Source: an uncultured SAR86 cluster bacterium
GTDB taxonomy: Bacteria; Pseudomonadota; Gammaproteobacteria; Magnimaribacterales; D2472
Length of the DNA: 64,000 bases
Direction: 5' to 3'
Assembly: GCA_902602185.1 (NCBI GenBank)
Contig: CACKPV010000003.1
Span: forward strand, 1-64,000
The position numbers and the translations under genes are program-made. The notes beneath the pieces are model-generated. The model was not told where the DNA came from and searched no databases. It saw nothing but the letters and a program-made list of their open reading frames with translations. How positions within the stretch are numbered: the first letter of the stretch is position 1; the number at the start of each line of letters is the position of its first letter. Positions 9,739 through 24,970 of the stretch are shown here, piece by piece.

Positions 9739-11525
9739 ACTCAAAAATCAGCAAACTAAATAAACAAGACATGATGGAGTTTGACGCTCTAATTGTTGGT
9801 GGTGGAGGTTCTGGTATGAGAGCATCACTTGAGTTAGCAAAGTCCGGATTAAATACTGCTGTAATTTCAAAAGTATTTCCAACCAGATCACATACTGTTT
9901 CTGCACAAGGGGGAATAACTTGTTCCATTAAGAGTGCCGACCCAAATGATGATTGGAGATGGCATATGTATGATACTGTCAAAGGATCTGATTATATCGG
10001 TGATCAAGATGCGATTGAATATATGTGCTCTGAGGGTCCTAAAGCTGTATACGAACTTGAACACATGGGACTGCCTTTTTCACGATTTGAAAATGGAAGG
10101 ATTTACCAAAGACCTTTTGGAGGACAATCAAAAGATTATGGTAAAGGTGGGCAAGCCGCTAGAACTTGTGCTGCAGCAGATAGGACTGGACACGCCCTTC
10201 TTCATACCCTTTATCAAAATAATATTAAAGAAGGTACACAATTCCTTAATGAGTGGTTTGCAGTTGATCTAGTCTTAAATGGAAAGGATGAAATAACTGG
10301 AGTTATTGCATTCTCAATTGAATCTGGAAAAGTGTGTTATTTAAAAGCCCAAGCTACAGTTCTTGCTACAGGAGGTGCAGGGAGAATATATGCCTCTACA
10401 ACAAATGCTCTCATTAATACAGGTGATGGTTTAGGAATGACTCTGAGAGCAGGATTCCCTGCTCAGGATATGGAAATGTGGCAATTCCACCCTACAGGAA
10501 TTTATGGTGCCGGCTCTTTGGTAACTGAAGGCTGCAGAGGTGAGGGAGGCTACTTAATTAATGCTGATGGGGAAAGGTTTATGGAAAGGTATGCTCCAAA
10601 CGCAAAAGACCTTGCTGGAAGAGATGTTGTTGCTAGGTCTATGGTGCTTGAAATTCTTGAGGGAAGAGGTTGCGGTGAGAAAAAGGATCATGTTTTCCTT
10701 AAGTTAGATCATCTAGGAGCAGATGTTCTGAATTCAAAGTTACCAGGCATATGTGAATTATCAAAAACTTTTGCACATGTTGATCCTATTTTTGACCCAA
10801 TTCCTGTTGTGCCAACTTGTCATTATATGATGGGAGGAACTCCAACAAATATTCACGGACAAGCATTTGGAAGAGATAATGACATAGATTACCTAATTCC
10901 TGGATTGTTTTCTGTTGGAGAGGCAGCATGTGTCTCAGTACATGGAGCAAATAGACTGGGAGGTAACTCTCTTCTAGATCTTATTGTTTTTGGAAGAGCT
11001 GCAGGAAAATACATTAACGATGAGCTCAAGTCAGGAGGTGGTGTTGCTGAAGCAACCAATGATGACATTGATAAAGCAATGAAAAGACTGAATAAACTTA
11101 ATGAATCATCAACTGGTTATGCTGTCGCGGATGTTAAAAAAGAATTACAAACATGCATGCAAAACTATTTTGGTGTGTTCCGAAGAGGAGAGTTTATGGA
11201 AAAAGGAGTTTCGGAACTTCAAGACATAGGAGAAAAAATAAATTCTCTTCATCTCACAGACAAAAGTATAGCTTTTAATACAAGTCGTGTTGAGGCACTG
11301 GAACTTCAAAATCTTTTTGAAGTTGCAGAAGCTACTGCCATATCAGCTTTACTTAGAACAGAGAGTAGGGGAGCTCATGCAAGAGACGACTTTCCTGATA
11401 GAGATGATGAAAATTGGTTATGCCATTCAGTATATGAGCCAAAAACAAAAAAACTTTCTAAAAGAGAAGTCAACTTTGGCCCAAAAAAAGTAGATGCTTT
11501 TCCACCTAAAATGAGGGCTTATTGA
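9735..11525 (+). CDS. sdhA: Succinate dehydrogenase flavoprotein subunit
   Basis: [54 protein letters not shown]. Confidence 0.97.
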   Translation: MNSKISKLNKQDMMEFDALIVGGGGSGMRASLELAKSGLNTAVISKVFPTRSHTVSAQGGITCSIKSADPNDDWRWHMYDTVKGSDYIGDQDAIEYMCSEGPKAVYELEHMGLPFSRFENGRIYQRPFGGQSKDYGKGGQAARTCAAADRTGHALLHTLYQNNIKEGTQFLNEWFAVDLVLNGKDEITGVIAFSIESGKVCYLKAQATVLATGGAGRIYASTTNALINTGDGLGMTLRAGFPAQDMEMWQFHPTGIYGAGSLVTEGCRGEGGYLINADGERFMERYAPNAKDLAGRDVVARSMVLEILEGRGCGEKKDHVFLKLDHLGADVLNSKLPGICELSKTFAHVDPIFDPIPVVPTCHYMMGGTPTNIHGQAFGRDNDIDYLIPGLFSVGEAACVSVHGANRLGGNSLLDLIVFGRAAGKYINDELKSGGGVAEATNDDIDKAMKRLNKLNESSTGYAVADVKKELQTCMQNYFGVFRRGEFMEKGVSELQDIGEKINSLHLTDKSIAFNTSRVEALELQNLFEVAEATAISALLRTESRGAHARDDFPDRDDENWLCHSVYEPKTKKLSKREVNFGPKKVDAFPPKMRAY

Positions 11526-11530
11526 TCACA

Positions 11531-12271
11531 ATGAATCTTAAAGTAAGTTTATACAGATATAATCCGGAAAAAGATAAATTCCCATACATGCAAAATTTTT
11601 CCATAGAGAAACCCGCAAAGGATGTCATGGTCTTGGATTTACTTCACCTGCTAAAAGAAAATGATTCATCAATATCGTTTCGGAGATCATGCAGAGAGGG
11701 TGTCTGTGGCTCAGATGGTATGAATATAAATGGGAAAAATGGTCTTGCATGTATTACTCCACTCTCTGATGCATTAAAAGGAAATAAATTGGAATTACGA
11801 CCATTGCCTGGTCTGCCAGTAATTCGTGATCTTATTGTTGATATGACTCAGTTCTATGATCAATATGAAAAAATTAAACCCTTCTTGCAATCAGATTTAG
11901 AAGAACCAAACGACCAAGAGAGATTACAGTCTCCTGAAGAAAGAAACAAATTAGATGGTCTTTATGAATGCATATTATGTGCATGTTGTTCTACGAGTTG
12001 CCCTTCCTTTTGGTGGAATCCTGATAAATTTGTTGGCCCTGCAGCCTTATTGCAGGCATACCGCTTTCTTGCTGATTCAAGAGATACAAAAAAGCAAGAA
12101 AGACTTGCTGAATTAGGCGACCCTTTTAGTGTTTACAGGTGTCATGGCATCATGAATTGTGTTAATGTGTGCCCTAAGGGGCTCAATCCAAACAAAGCAA
12201 TTGGAGAAATTAAATCGATGTTGCTTGATGTTACAGGAAGAGAAAAAATAAAAGTTGTTTCAATGGAATAA
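11531..12271 (+). CDS. sdhB: Succinate dehydrogenase iron-sulfur subunit
   Basis: SCREGVCGSDGMNING, ECILCACCSTSCPS, CHGIMNCVNVCPKGLNP. Confidence 0.96.
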   Translation: MNLKVSLYRYNPEKDKFPYMQNFSIEKPAKDVMVLDLLHLLKENDSSISFRRSCREGVCGSDGMNINGKNGLACITPLSDALKGNKLELRPLPGLPVIRDLIVDMTQFYDQYEKIKPFLQSDLEEPNDQERLQSPEERNKLDGLYECILCACCSTSCPSFWWNPDKFVGPAALLQAYRFLADSRDTKKQERLAELGDPFSVYRCHGIMNCVNVCPKGLNPNKAIGEIKSMLLDVTGREKIKVVSME

Positions 12272-12274
12272 TTC

Positions 12275-15085
12275 ATGAAAAAAACGATGTTTGAGTTACT
12301 TAATGACTCTCACACTTCTGGAGGACATCTTACCTATCTTGAAAATTTATATGAGCAGTTTCTTGCTAGCCCGGATAGTGTTGCTGATGATTGGAAAAAT
12401 TTCTTTTCAGAACTAAGAGAGGGCTCTACAGAAGTTAATCACTCAAAGATAATCGAATCGTTTCGAGAAAAAAAGAGAGCAAGACACTCAGAAAAGACTT
12501 CGCCTGCTTCCAAGGTTAAAGATTTACAATTTGACATTGCAAACCTTGCAATAAAAACTTTTAGAGACTTTGGGCACACAGAAGCCAATCTTGACCCACT
12601 TGGGATTGCAGAAAAAGTTCCTCATAGTTCAATTTATAGATTGCAACAACTGTTAGATGAATGCGATCTCAAAAAAGAGATGCAATTCGAGTATCCAGCA
12701 GGAAGAAAATCATCTCAATCATTAGGAAACCTGATCAAAAATCTTGAAAAAAAATACTCAAATAAAATTGGTATAGATGTATCCCATATAACTAATTCTC
12801 GAGAGAAAAACTGGATTTATGACTCTTTTGAAAATACTGACTCAACCATTGAAAGCAAAGAGCAACAAAAGTTTATTCTGGAAAGACTCGTCTCTGCAAG
12901 AGGGCTTGCTCAGTTTCTTTCTTCAAAATATCCTGGCATGAAAAGGTTTGGTATTGATGGATGTGAAAGTTTAATTCCTCTTATTGATACTCTTATTGAA
13001 AATACAAGTAAGCATGGTGCAGAGCAGATTTGTTTCGGAATGGCACACAGGGGCAGACTAAATATTTTGGTAAATGTTCTTGGAAAAGTTTCTAAAGATT
13101 TATTTGCAGCTTTTGAAGAGGATATTGATTTGCAAGGAATGAATACAGGAGATGTAAAGTATCATCTTGGTTTTTCATCCAACCTTTCTACAAAATATGG
13201 CGACGTGCATGTTTCTTTGACCAATAATCCATCTCATCTTGAAATTGTCAATCCAGTAGTAACAGGTTCTGTAAGAGCTAGACAAGATAGACTAGGAGAC
13301 TCATTTAGGAATAGGGTTGTCCCTATTTTAATTCATGGTGATGCTGCTTTTGCTGGCCAAGGAGTAGTAATGGAAACCTTGCAAATGTCACAAACCAGGG
13401 CATATGGTGTGGGAGGGACTATTCATGTCATTGTTAACAACCAGATAGGCTTTACTACAAGTAACTCTGCTGATTCAAGATCAACAAGATATGCAACAGA
13501 TATATCGAAGTTTATTGAGACACCCATTTTTCATGTTAATGCTGATGATCCTGAAGCCGTTATTCAAGTCTCGAAGTTAGCAGCTGATTATAGGGACAAT
13601 TTCAAAAAAGATGTTGTCATTGATTTGGTCTGCTATAGAAGAAGTGGGCACAATGAAGCAGATGATCCATCATCAACACAACCAGTAATGTACAAAGCAA
13701 TAAAGAGACATCCAACTGTTCTTCAGCTTTATGAAGAAAAACTTATAAATTCTGGAATTATCTCTAATGAAGATGTTAGGACTTTTAAGAAAACTTACCG
13801 TTCAGCAATTGAAAAGGGTAAGAGCGTAACTTTCAATCTTGCTCCAAGATCTAATGAGGACCAATGGTTTGATTGGAATCCATATCTAGATAAAAAATGG
13901 TATGAGCATGTAGAGACAAAGTTATCTCACAAAACTATTCTTTCACTGACTAAGCAAATCACATCAGTGCCTGAAAACTTTCAGTTGCAGAAAAAAGTAA
14001 AAAAGATTTTTAGTGATAGACAACAAATGGCAAAAGGTGATCTTCCCATTAATTGGGGGTTTGGAGAAATGATTGCCTATGCAAGTTTACTTAAAGAAAA
14101 TTTTCCCATTAGATTTACAGGTCAAGATATAAGAAGAGGAACTTTTGATCATCGCCACGCAGTGATTTTTGATCAAAATGATGGAGAAGGTTACTTATCA
14201 CTCAATTCAATTGCTGACAAAAGTAATACTAGAGTAGAAATTTATGATTCATTACTTTCTGAAGAAGCAGTCTTAGGATTTGAGTATGGATATTCAGCCA
14301 CTTGGCCTTCTGGATTAGTCATCTGGGAAGCACAATTTGGTGACTTTGCAAATGGAGCTCAAGTTGTTATTGATCAATTTATTGTAAGTGGAGAGCACAA
14401 ATGGGAAAGATTGTCTGGACTGGTAATGCTTTTGCCTCATGGATTTGAAGGTATGGGACCTGAACACAGCAGTGCACGTCTAGAAAGATTTCTTCAATTA
14501 TGTGCTGCTAATAACATTCAAGTTTGTATGCCAAGCACTCCCTCTCAAATTTTTCACCTTATGAGAAGACAGGCATTGCGAAAGATGAGAAGACCTCTTG
14601 TTGTTATAACACCCAAGAGTTTGTTACGCCTTCCTGAAGCTAGTTCAACATTAAATGAATTTACAGATGGAAAGTTTCATTGTGTCATTGATGATGATTT
14701 AGATAAAACTAAGATCAAAAGATTAGTCTTATGCAGTGGAAAAATTTTTTATGATATAAAAAAAGAGAGAGATGCAAGAGGTATTGAGGATATTGCACTT
14801 TTGAGATTGGAACAATTGTATCCATTTCCTTACCACGAAGTAAGAGATATGTTAAAGGAATATTCACATGTTAGTGAGTTTATATGGTGTCAAGAGGAAC
14901 CAAAAAATCAAGGGGCATGGTTTAGTCAAAGACATCGTTTGGAAAGAGTCTTGGAATTATCAGGCATTAATCACAAATTTGAATTAATCAGTAGGCCCCC
15001 AGCATCTGCCCCAGCTGTTGGCTTGATGAAATTACATCTTCAACAACAGAAAGAATTAGTTGATAATGTACTATCTAGAAAATAA
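12275..15085 (+). CDS. sucA: 2-oxoglutarate dehydrogenase E1
   Basis: MAHRGRLNILVNVLGK, HGDAAFAGQGVVMET, GHNEADDPSSTQP. Confidence 0.97.
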   Translation: MKKTMFELLNDSHTSGGHLTYLENLYEQFLASPDSVADDWKNFFSELREGSTEVNHSKIIESFREKKRARHSEKTSPASKVKDLQFDIANLAIKTFRDFGHTEANLDPLGIAEKVPHSSIYRLQQLLDECDLKKEMQFEYPAGRKSSQSLGNLIKNLEKKYSNKIGIDVSHITNSREKNWIYDSFENTDSTIESKEQQKFILERLVSARGLAQFLSSKYPGMKRFGIDGCESLIPLIDTLIENTSKHGAEQICFGMAHRGRLNILVNVLGKVSKDLFAAFEEDIDLQGMNTGDVKYHLGFSSNLSTKYGDVHVSLTNNPSHLEIVNPVVTGSVRARQDRLGDSFRNRVVPILIHGDAAFAGQGVVMETLQMSQTRAYGVGGTIHVIVNNQIGFTTSNSADSRSTRYATDISKFIETPIFHVNADDPEAVIQVSKLAADYRDNFKKDVVIDLVCYRRSGHNEADDPSSTQPVMYKAIKRHPTVLQLYEEKLINSGIISNEDVRTFKKTYRSAIEKGKSVTFNLAPRSNEDQWFDWNPYLDKKWYEHVETKLSHKTILSLTKQITSVPENFQLQKKVKKIFSDRQQMAKGDLPINWGFGEMIAYASLLKENFPIRFTGQDIRRGTFDHRHAVIFDQNDGEGYLSLNSIADKSNTRVEIYDSLLSEEAVLGFEYGYSATWPSGLVIWEAQFGDFANGAQVVIDQFIVSGEHKWERLSGLVMLLPHGFEGMGPEHSSARLERFLQLCAANNIQVCMPSTPSQIFHLMRRQALRKMRRPLVVITPKSLLRLPEASSTLNEFTDGKFHCVIDDDLDKTKIKRLVLCSGKIFYDIKKERDARGIEDIALLRLEQLYPFPYHEVRDMLKEYSHVSEFIWCQEEPKNQGAWFSQRHRLERVLELSGINHKFELISRPPASAPAVGLMKLHLQQQKELVDNVLSRK

Positions 15086-15088
15086 CAA

Positions 15089-18894
<3,806 letters not shown>

Positions 18895-18898
<4 letters not shown>

Positions 18899-19767
18899 GT
18901 ATTTTACTTGATCATTCAACTCGCATTATTGTTCAGGGAATCACTGGTTCTCAGGGTAGTATGCATACTGAACAAGCATTATCTTACGGAACAAAAATAG
19001 TTGGTGGTGTCACACCTGGAAAAGGTGGATCATCACACATTAATCTACCTGTTTTTGATAAAGTTGAAGAGGCTGTTGATGCTCTTGATGCTAATGCCAG
19101 CTTAATTTTTGTACCTGCACCTTTTTGTAAAGAAGCTATTCTTGAGGCAGTTAATGCTGATATTAAACTTATAGTATGCATCACAGAGGGAGTACCTACT
19201 CTGGATATGCTTGAAGTCAAGCAAATCATTGATGATAAAGATATTTTTTTAATTGGGCCTAATTGTCCTGGTGTTATCTCTCCAGGTATAGGAAAGATGG
19301 GAATTATGCCTGCTGACATTCATATGCCTGGAAGAGTAGGAGTAATTTCTCGATCAGGAACCCTAACTTATGAGGCTGTGAAACAAACCTCTGATTTTGG
19401 ATTAGGTCAATCCAGTTGTGTTGGAATTGGGGGAGATCCTATCCCAGGTTCATCATTTATAGATATTTTAAAATTATTTGAGTCTGACACTAATACAGAT
19501 GCAATTGTCATGGTTGGGGAAATTGGAGGAAGTTCTGAAGAGGAAGCAGCAGAATTCATTAAAGATTCAGTAAGTAAACCAGTTATATCATATATTGCAG
19601 GTCAAACCGCGCCTCCCGGTAAACGGATGGGTCATGCCGGTGCAATTATTTCAGGTGGAAAAGGAGCTGCCAGTGATAAGATTTTAGTTCTTGAGGAGTG
19701 CGGGGTTTTAGTGACAAGAAATCTTCTTGAAATTGGAAAAACTACCTATGATGCTTTAAACAGCTGA
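18895..19767 (+). CDS. sucD: Succinyl-CoA synthetase alpha subunit
   Basis: [36 protein letters not shown]. Confidence 0.97.
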
Positions 19768-21111
19768 TATCAAGTATTTTTTTATAACATAATTCAACCG
19801 AAGAATTCCTAATAAGCAAAACACACTCAGTCCTATTATCATTCCAATCCACATACCTTGAGCACCTTGTGGGTCTCCAATAAGCCCAAAAGTCATTGCG
19901 TAACCAAGAGGTAATGCAATAATCCAATACGATATTAGAATTAAAATCATTGGGGCAAAAGTATCTTTAAAACCCCTTAAACTACCAACTGCCGAGATTT
20001 GAACAGCGTCTGGTAATTGGAAGATTGCAGCAAAAATTAAAAGACTTGCACCCAAAGAAATAACCACAGCATCAGTTGTAAATAGAGCAACTAAATCATT
20101 TCTAAAATTAAAAATTACAAAGGTTGTTAGTAAAGCTATTATCGAGCAAAGTAACATTGAGGCTTTTGATGAGAACTTTGCCTGAGAGAGATCTTTTTCA
20201 CCAATAAGGTTTCCAACTCTAGTCGCAGTTGCTAGTCCGAATGCTAACGGAAGCATAAAAAATAAACTTGTTATATTAATAGCTACGGTATGGCTGGCTA
20301 GAATATCTTTTCCTAAGGCACTAATTATTATGGCAGCACCAGAAAACATACTAAGTTCGATAAAAATTCCAAAACCGATTGGTGTACCTAATTTAAAAAA
20401 TTCAAAAAATGTTTTTGCGGTTGTAAATGTAAATTTATTAAATAGCTTAACTTTCTTATAATGTTTTGAAAATATAATGAGAGTAATCATAGATATGGTC
20501 ATAAATAATGAGACTATTGAAGTTGCAATGCCGCACCCAACACCACCAAGTTTTGGAAAACCATAAAGACCATTCACTAAAATAATATCTAAAGGTATAT
20601 TTAAAAGCATACCTGAAAATGCAATAAAAAATACTGGCATTGTTAAAGTCATCCCTTCACTAAAACATCGGAGACAGGTAAATATTGACATTGATAGTGC
20701 CCCAATAGAAATTGCTTTTAAATAATTTATTGTTATATTTGAGACTTCTGATTCAATGGGCATTATTTGAAAGATTGGTCCAATATTCAATAAAATTATC
20801 ATCAACAAAACACCAATACCGCATGATAGCCACAGTATTTGCCTAATTTTATTGCCTATCTCATAAAAGTCTCTTGCACCATATAATTGAGCAACAATTG
20901 GAGTAACTGCAAATAAAATCCCACTCAATGCAAACCAAAGTGGACTATAAATTGCATTTCCAACTGCAAGCGCAGCAAGGTCAGTGGTATTTGCTCTTCC
21001 TGCAACAATGGTATCTGTAACACCCATTAGCATATACGAACTCTGTGAACCCAGAATTGGCAGCCCAATAATTAATATTTTTCTAATTTCTTGAAAGTAT
21101 TTTTTAATCAA
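19756..21111 (-). CDS. MATE family efflux transporter
   Basis: About 450 aa, 12 TM, internal two-fold pattern with [24 protein letters not shown] typical of NorM/MATE. Confidence 0.9.
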   Translation of the reverse strand: MIKKYFQEIRKILIIGLPILGSQSSYMLMGVTDTIVAGRANTTDLAALAVGNAIYSPLWFALSGILFAVTPIVAQLYGARDFYEIGNKIRQILWLSCGIGVLLMIILLNIGPIFQIMPIESEVSNITINYLKAISIGALSMSIFTCLRCFSEGMTLTMPVFFIAFSGMLLNIPLDIILVNGLYGFPKLGGVGCGIATSIVSLFMTISMITLIIFSKHYKKVKLFNKFTFTTAKTFFEFFKLGTPIGFGIFIELSMFSGAAIIISALGKDILASHTVAINITSLFFMLPLAFGLATATRVGNLIGEKDLSQAKFSSKASMLLCSIIALLTTFVIFNFRNDLVALFTTDAVVISLGASLLIFAAIFQLPDAVQISAVGSLRGFKDTFAPMILILISYWIIALPLGYAMTFGLIGDPQGAQGMWIGMIIGLSVFCLLGILRLNYVIKKYLISAV

Positions 21112-21173
21112 AATATCAACACAATTTTTTTGGGTACTTTATCATATTAGTGAATCATTTATAGGAGAATAAA

Positions 21174-21893
21174 ATCAGAAAAGATAACAGACCATACTGG
21201 CTGAAACAATTAGCTAGGAAGTTTACAAATTTTTATGTAAAAACCTATTTAAGGCCCCAATTTGAACATTTAGGCAAAGGGGGTGCATTTTTTAAACCGC
21301 AATTTATAAAATTATTTGGTTCAAATATTACAATCGATGATTTTCCAACAATAATTGGATCTAAAGATGCATGTGTGCAATTAACAAGTTGGAACATCGG
21401 GGAATGGAATGCGCAATTAAGCATTGGAAAGTATTGTTTAATTACACCTGGTGTAAGAATTATGGCTGCTGAATCAATAATCATAGGTGATGCTTGTATG
21501 TTTGCTCATGGTGTATATATTTCTGATGCAGATTGGCATGGCATTTATGATAGAAGTGAACCAGTAGGGCAAACAAAGCCGGTAATTCTTGAAGAGAACG
21601 TTTGGATTGGAGATAGTGCAATTGTATGTAAAGGAGTGCGTATTGGTAAAAATTCAATTATTGGAGCAGGCTCTGTTGTTACAAAAGATATTCCACCGAA
21701 TGTTGTTGCAGCAGGTAATCCTGCAAAAATCGTTAAAAATTTAACTGATCAAGACTTTATTTCCAGAAAAGACTTTTATGCAGATCCTAAAAAACTTGCT
21801 TATGACTTTGATATGTTAGATAGGTTTAATTTAAAAGATAATTCATTTTTTGGTTGGATTGTAAGTAAATTTAAACCCTCAAAAAAAAATTAA
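21174..21893 (+). CDS. Hexapeptide-repeat acyltransferase (LbH); ORF extends upstream of the first Met to a non-canonical start
   Basis: Left-handed beta-helix hexapeptides and VVAAGNPAKIVKNL end. Open frame continues upstream of 21375: IRKDNRPYWLKQLARKFTNFYVKTYLRPQFEHLGKGGAFFKPQFIKLFGSNITID. Confidence 0.75.
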   Translation: MRKDNRPYWLKQLARKFTNFYVKTYLRPQFEHLGKGGAFFKPQFIKLFGSNITIDDFPTIIGSKDACVQLTSWNIGEWNAQLSIGKYCLITPGVRIMAAESIIIGDACMFAHGVYISDADWHGIYDRSEPVGQTKPVILEENVWIGDSAIVCKGVRIGKNSIIGAGSVVTKDIPPNVVAAGNPAKIVKNLTDQDFISRKDFYADPKKLAYDFDMLDRFNLKDNSFFGWIVSKFKPSKKN

Positions 21894-23026
21894 TGAAATT
21901 AGTAGTTGATAAAGATATTCCTTACTTCGACACTTTCATCAAAGATATAGATTATTATCCGTCATTTGAAATCCTAAAATATAAAGATTCTGAATTTTCC
22001 TCAACAATTTTAAAAGATGCTGATGCTCTTTTCATAAGATCAACCACCACCATTAAGGATGACTCTTTAGAAGATTCAAATATAAGATTTATTGCCTCAG
22101 CAACATCCGGATATAATCATATCTGTAAATCTGTTCTAGAATGGAACTGTAATGAAAAAAAATGTTTTATTGCCAGTGGATGTAATTCTTTTGCAGTAGT
22201 GAATTATATTTTATCTTGTGTTGGATATTTGATTGCTCAAAATAAGTTTTCGAAAAGCAATTCAGTGGGGATTATTGGTTTTGGAAGTATTGGAACACTT
22301 CTAGCTGAAACTCTTGATAATTTAGCAATAAAAAATTTTTTCTTTGACCCCTATGTGCTTAATTCTTTGAATCCTAAAAAAAAGAAATCTTTAGAAGATA
22401 TTCTTGATTGTGATCTTGTAACAATTCATGCATCCTATTCAAGAGACGGAGATTATCCCTCTCATAGACTTCTGGGCAAGCATAATCTTTTAAATGCCTC
22501 TCTAAAAACACTTATCAACTCTTCAAGGGGAGAAATAATTGATGAGAAATTTATCTCAGAACAGAATTATTTTGATTATATTGCAGACGTTTGGATAGAT
22601 GAACCTGATTGTGATGAGAAACTTGTGGAGAAAGCACTTTTGTCAACTCCTCACATTGCAGGATATAGCAATCAAGCAAAACACCAAGGAACTAAATCTG
22701 TAATTTGTGAATTTGCAAAATTTTTTGGCTTTAAGAACAATTTATTAGAAAGAGAAAAAAATATTAAATTTGTTAAAAATGAGAAATTATTCGAAGAAGA
22801 TTTTAAAGTGAATAATTTTCCATGCAAATTTATGAAGTCTTTGTTTGATATTGAAACTTGTTCAAATGAATTCAAAAATTCTTTTTTAATGAGAAAAATG
22901 AGTTTTGACATGTTAAGAGAATCTTTTAATTTTGTTGATGATTTTTCTTGTTATAAACTTAATAAATCAAGCAAAAATGATAATAATTTGCTTAAAAAAT
23001 TTTTACCAATGGAGAAAATTAATTGA
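21893..23026 (+). CDS. pdxB: Erythronate-4-phosphate dehydrogenase
   Basis: VGIIGFGSIGTLLAETL NAD site, ATSGYNHI, TPHIAGYS, PdxB-type length. Confidence 0.88.
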   Translation: MKLVVDKDIPYFDTFIKDIDYYPSFEILKYKDSEFSSTILKDADALFIRSTTTIKDDSLEDSNIRFIASATSGYNHICKSVLEWNCNEKKCFIASGCNSFAVVNYILSCVGYLIAQNKFSKSNSVGIIGFGSIGTLLAETLDNLAIKNFFFDPYVLNSLNPKKKKSLEDILDCDLVTIHASYSRDGDYPSHRLLGKHNLLNASLKTLINSSRGEIIDEKFISEQNYFDYIADVWIDEPDCDEKLVEKALLSTPHIAGYSNQAKHQGTKSVICEFAKFFGFKNNLLEREKNIKFVKNEKLFEEDFKVNNFPCKFMKSLFDIETCSNEFKNSFLMRKMSFDMLRESFNFVDDFSCYKLNKSSKNDNNLLKKFLPMEKIN

Positions 23027-23415
23027 CAAAAGATAAAGCTGATCAGGACTGGAAATCAATTTTAGATGCAGATACATACCAGGTCACAAGATGTTTTGCA
23101 ACGGAAGCACCTTTTTCAGGAAAATTTCTGAACCATAAAAAAAAAGGTAGTTACATCTGTATTTGTTGTAAGCAAGAACTATTTTCCTCTGATTCAAAAT
23201 ATAACTCTGGATGTGGTTGGCCAAGTTTTTTTAAACCAAAAACTGATAAAGCTATTACCGAATTTGAAGATCTCAGTCATGGTATGGCAAGAACAGAAGT
23301 GAGGTGTTCGGCATGCGACTCACATTTAGGTCATGTCTTTAACGATGGTCCACCACCAACATACCTTCGATACTGTATTAATTCTTTATCTCTAGATTTT
23401 AATGAACAAGATTAG
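23023..23415 (+). CDS. msrB: Peptide-methionine (R)-S-oxide reductase MsrB (TTG start)
   Basis: CICCKQELF, SGCGWPSFFKP, RCSACDSHLGHVFNDGPPPTYLRYCINS. Confidence 0.95.
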   Translation: MTKDKADQDWKSILDADTYQVTRCFATEAPFSGKFLNHKKKGSYICICCKQELFSSDSKYNSGCGWPSFFKPKTDKAITEFEDLSHGMARTEVRCSACDSHLGHVFNDGPPPTYLRYCINSLSLDFNEQD

Positions 23416-24970
23416 TTCATTCAAATTCTCTAACCTTTTTTCAGCTATAAAAGTAAGTTTCTGGACTGGTAGTTCAAGAGTTTTTGGGCTGTTAAGGGAT
23501 ATTTCTACAACAAATCTTTTTGGGGCATCAATCTATCATGACATTTTCGTTGTGGTCTTGAGGATTCCAAACCTTTTTAGAAGATTTTTTGCTGAGGGAG
23601 CTTTTAATCAAGCCTTCGTCCCAATTTTATCTGATTTCGAAAGCAACAAACCTCTGGATGAAATCAAAGACTTTATTGACAGCATGGCCGGCTTGCTTAT
23701 TTTGACTTTGTTTCTTTTTACGGTCTTTGCATTAGCTTTTGCTCCATTTCTAATATTTATTTTTGCACCTGGATTTTATTTTGATCCTGATAAACAAATG
23801 CTTTCGGTAACAGTATTAAAGATCATGTTTCCATATCTTGCTTTAATCTCTCTAGTTGCTTTTGCTGGAGGTATCCAAAATACTCATTCAAAATTTTCAT
23901 TGCCTGCTGCGACACCCTTAATTTTTAATTTAACATTAATTATTTTTGCTCTGATTATAGCTCCAAAAACCGAGACACCACTTTTTACATTAGCATGGGG
24001 TGTATTTGCTGCTGGTATTTTGCAATTGATCATTCAATTAGCACCCCTAGCAGCAATCAATAGACTACCAATACCAAGATTAAATTTTTCCAATAAAGGA
24101 ATTAAAAAATTTTTTAGAATTGTTTTTCCTGCCATCCTTGCAGGAGGAATAACACAGATTAATTTGTTAATTGATACAATTTTTGCTTCTTTACTCCAAA
24201 CCGGCAGTCCAACTTGGCTATATATATCAGATCGTTTAATTCAATTTCCATTGGGTATATTCGCAATTGCTGTCGGTACAGTATTGTTGCCATCCTTATC
24301 AAAATCCGTGATGAATCAGAACTTTGTGGAGTATAAAAAAAACTTGCATAACAGTTTTCGATTAGTAACTTTTATTGCTCTCCCGTCAATGGTAGGCTTA
24401 ATCTGCTTGGCTGAACCAATCATATCAACTTTATTTTACAGAGGTGATTTCCTTAAAATTGATGTCATTCAATCAGCATATAGCTTGGTATTTTTTTGTT
24501 ATGGACTCCCTTTTTTTATGATGATGAAAGTCTTAACACCAGCTTTTTTTTCAAGGCAGGATACAAAAACACCTTTCTATATTGCTGTTTTTAGTCTCCT
24601 TATTAATGGATTTTTAAATTATTTTTTAGCTTTTAAAATTGGTTTGGGGCATGGTGGTCTTGCTTTAGGGAGCTCTATAGCAGTCTTTTTAAGTGTGACA
24701 ATAATGCTAATAATTTTATCTAGATCAAATTTTATTTCCTTTTCAATTTTGTGGCACAGGACTAATTTAACATCTATTGTGAGCTCGCTAATTTTATTAG
24801 TAATCTTTATCTTGCTTCAAAAGATGGATTTAAATCTTACAAACTATTTTTATGACTTTAATGAAGTTCAACGAATTGCCAGCATTATTTTCATAATTAT
24901 GATTTCAATTTTTATATACTTTGCAATAAATAAATTTATTTTTAATGTTAATTTAAAGGATTTTTATTGA
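23402..24970 (+). CDS. murJ: Lipid II flippase MurJ
   Basis: Long polytopic protein with FRRFFAEGAFNQAFVPI motif, upstream of ribF. Confidence 0.95.
   Translation: MNKISSFKFSNLFSAIKVSFWTGSSRVFGLLRDISTTNLFGASIYHDIFVVVLRIPNLFRRFFAEGAFNQAFVPILSDFESNKPLDEIKDFIDSMAGLLILTLFLFTVFALAFAPFLIFIFAPGFYFDPDKQMLSVTVLKIMFPYLALISLVAFAGGIQNTHSKFSLPAATPLIFNLTLIIFALIIAPKTETPLFTLAWGVFAAGILQLIIQLAPLAAINRLPIPRLNFSNKGIKKFFRIVFPAILAGGITQINLLIDTIFASLLQTGSPTWLYISDRLIQFPLGIFAIAVGTVLLPSLSKSVMNQNFVEYKKNLHNSFRLVTFIALPSMVGLICLAEPIISTLFYRGDFLKIDVIQSAYSLVFFCYGLPFFMMMKVLTPAFFSRQDTKTPFYIAVFSLLINGFLNYFLAFKIGLGHGGLALGSSIAVFLSVTIMLIILSRSNFISFSILWHRTNLTSIVSSLILLVIFILLQKMDLNLTNYFYDFNEVQRIASIIFIIMISIFIYFAINKFIFNVNLKDFY

Noticed and set aside
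9934-10272. Overlapping same-strand ORF inside sdhA (112 aa)
   Set aside because: Out-of-frame shadow of sdhA; no plausible family. Likewise 11287-11493, 7101-7316, 27652-27846 and 43535-44151.
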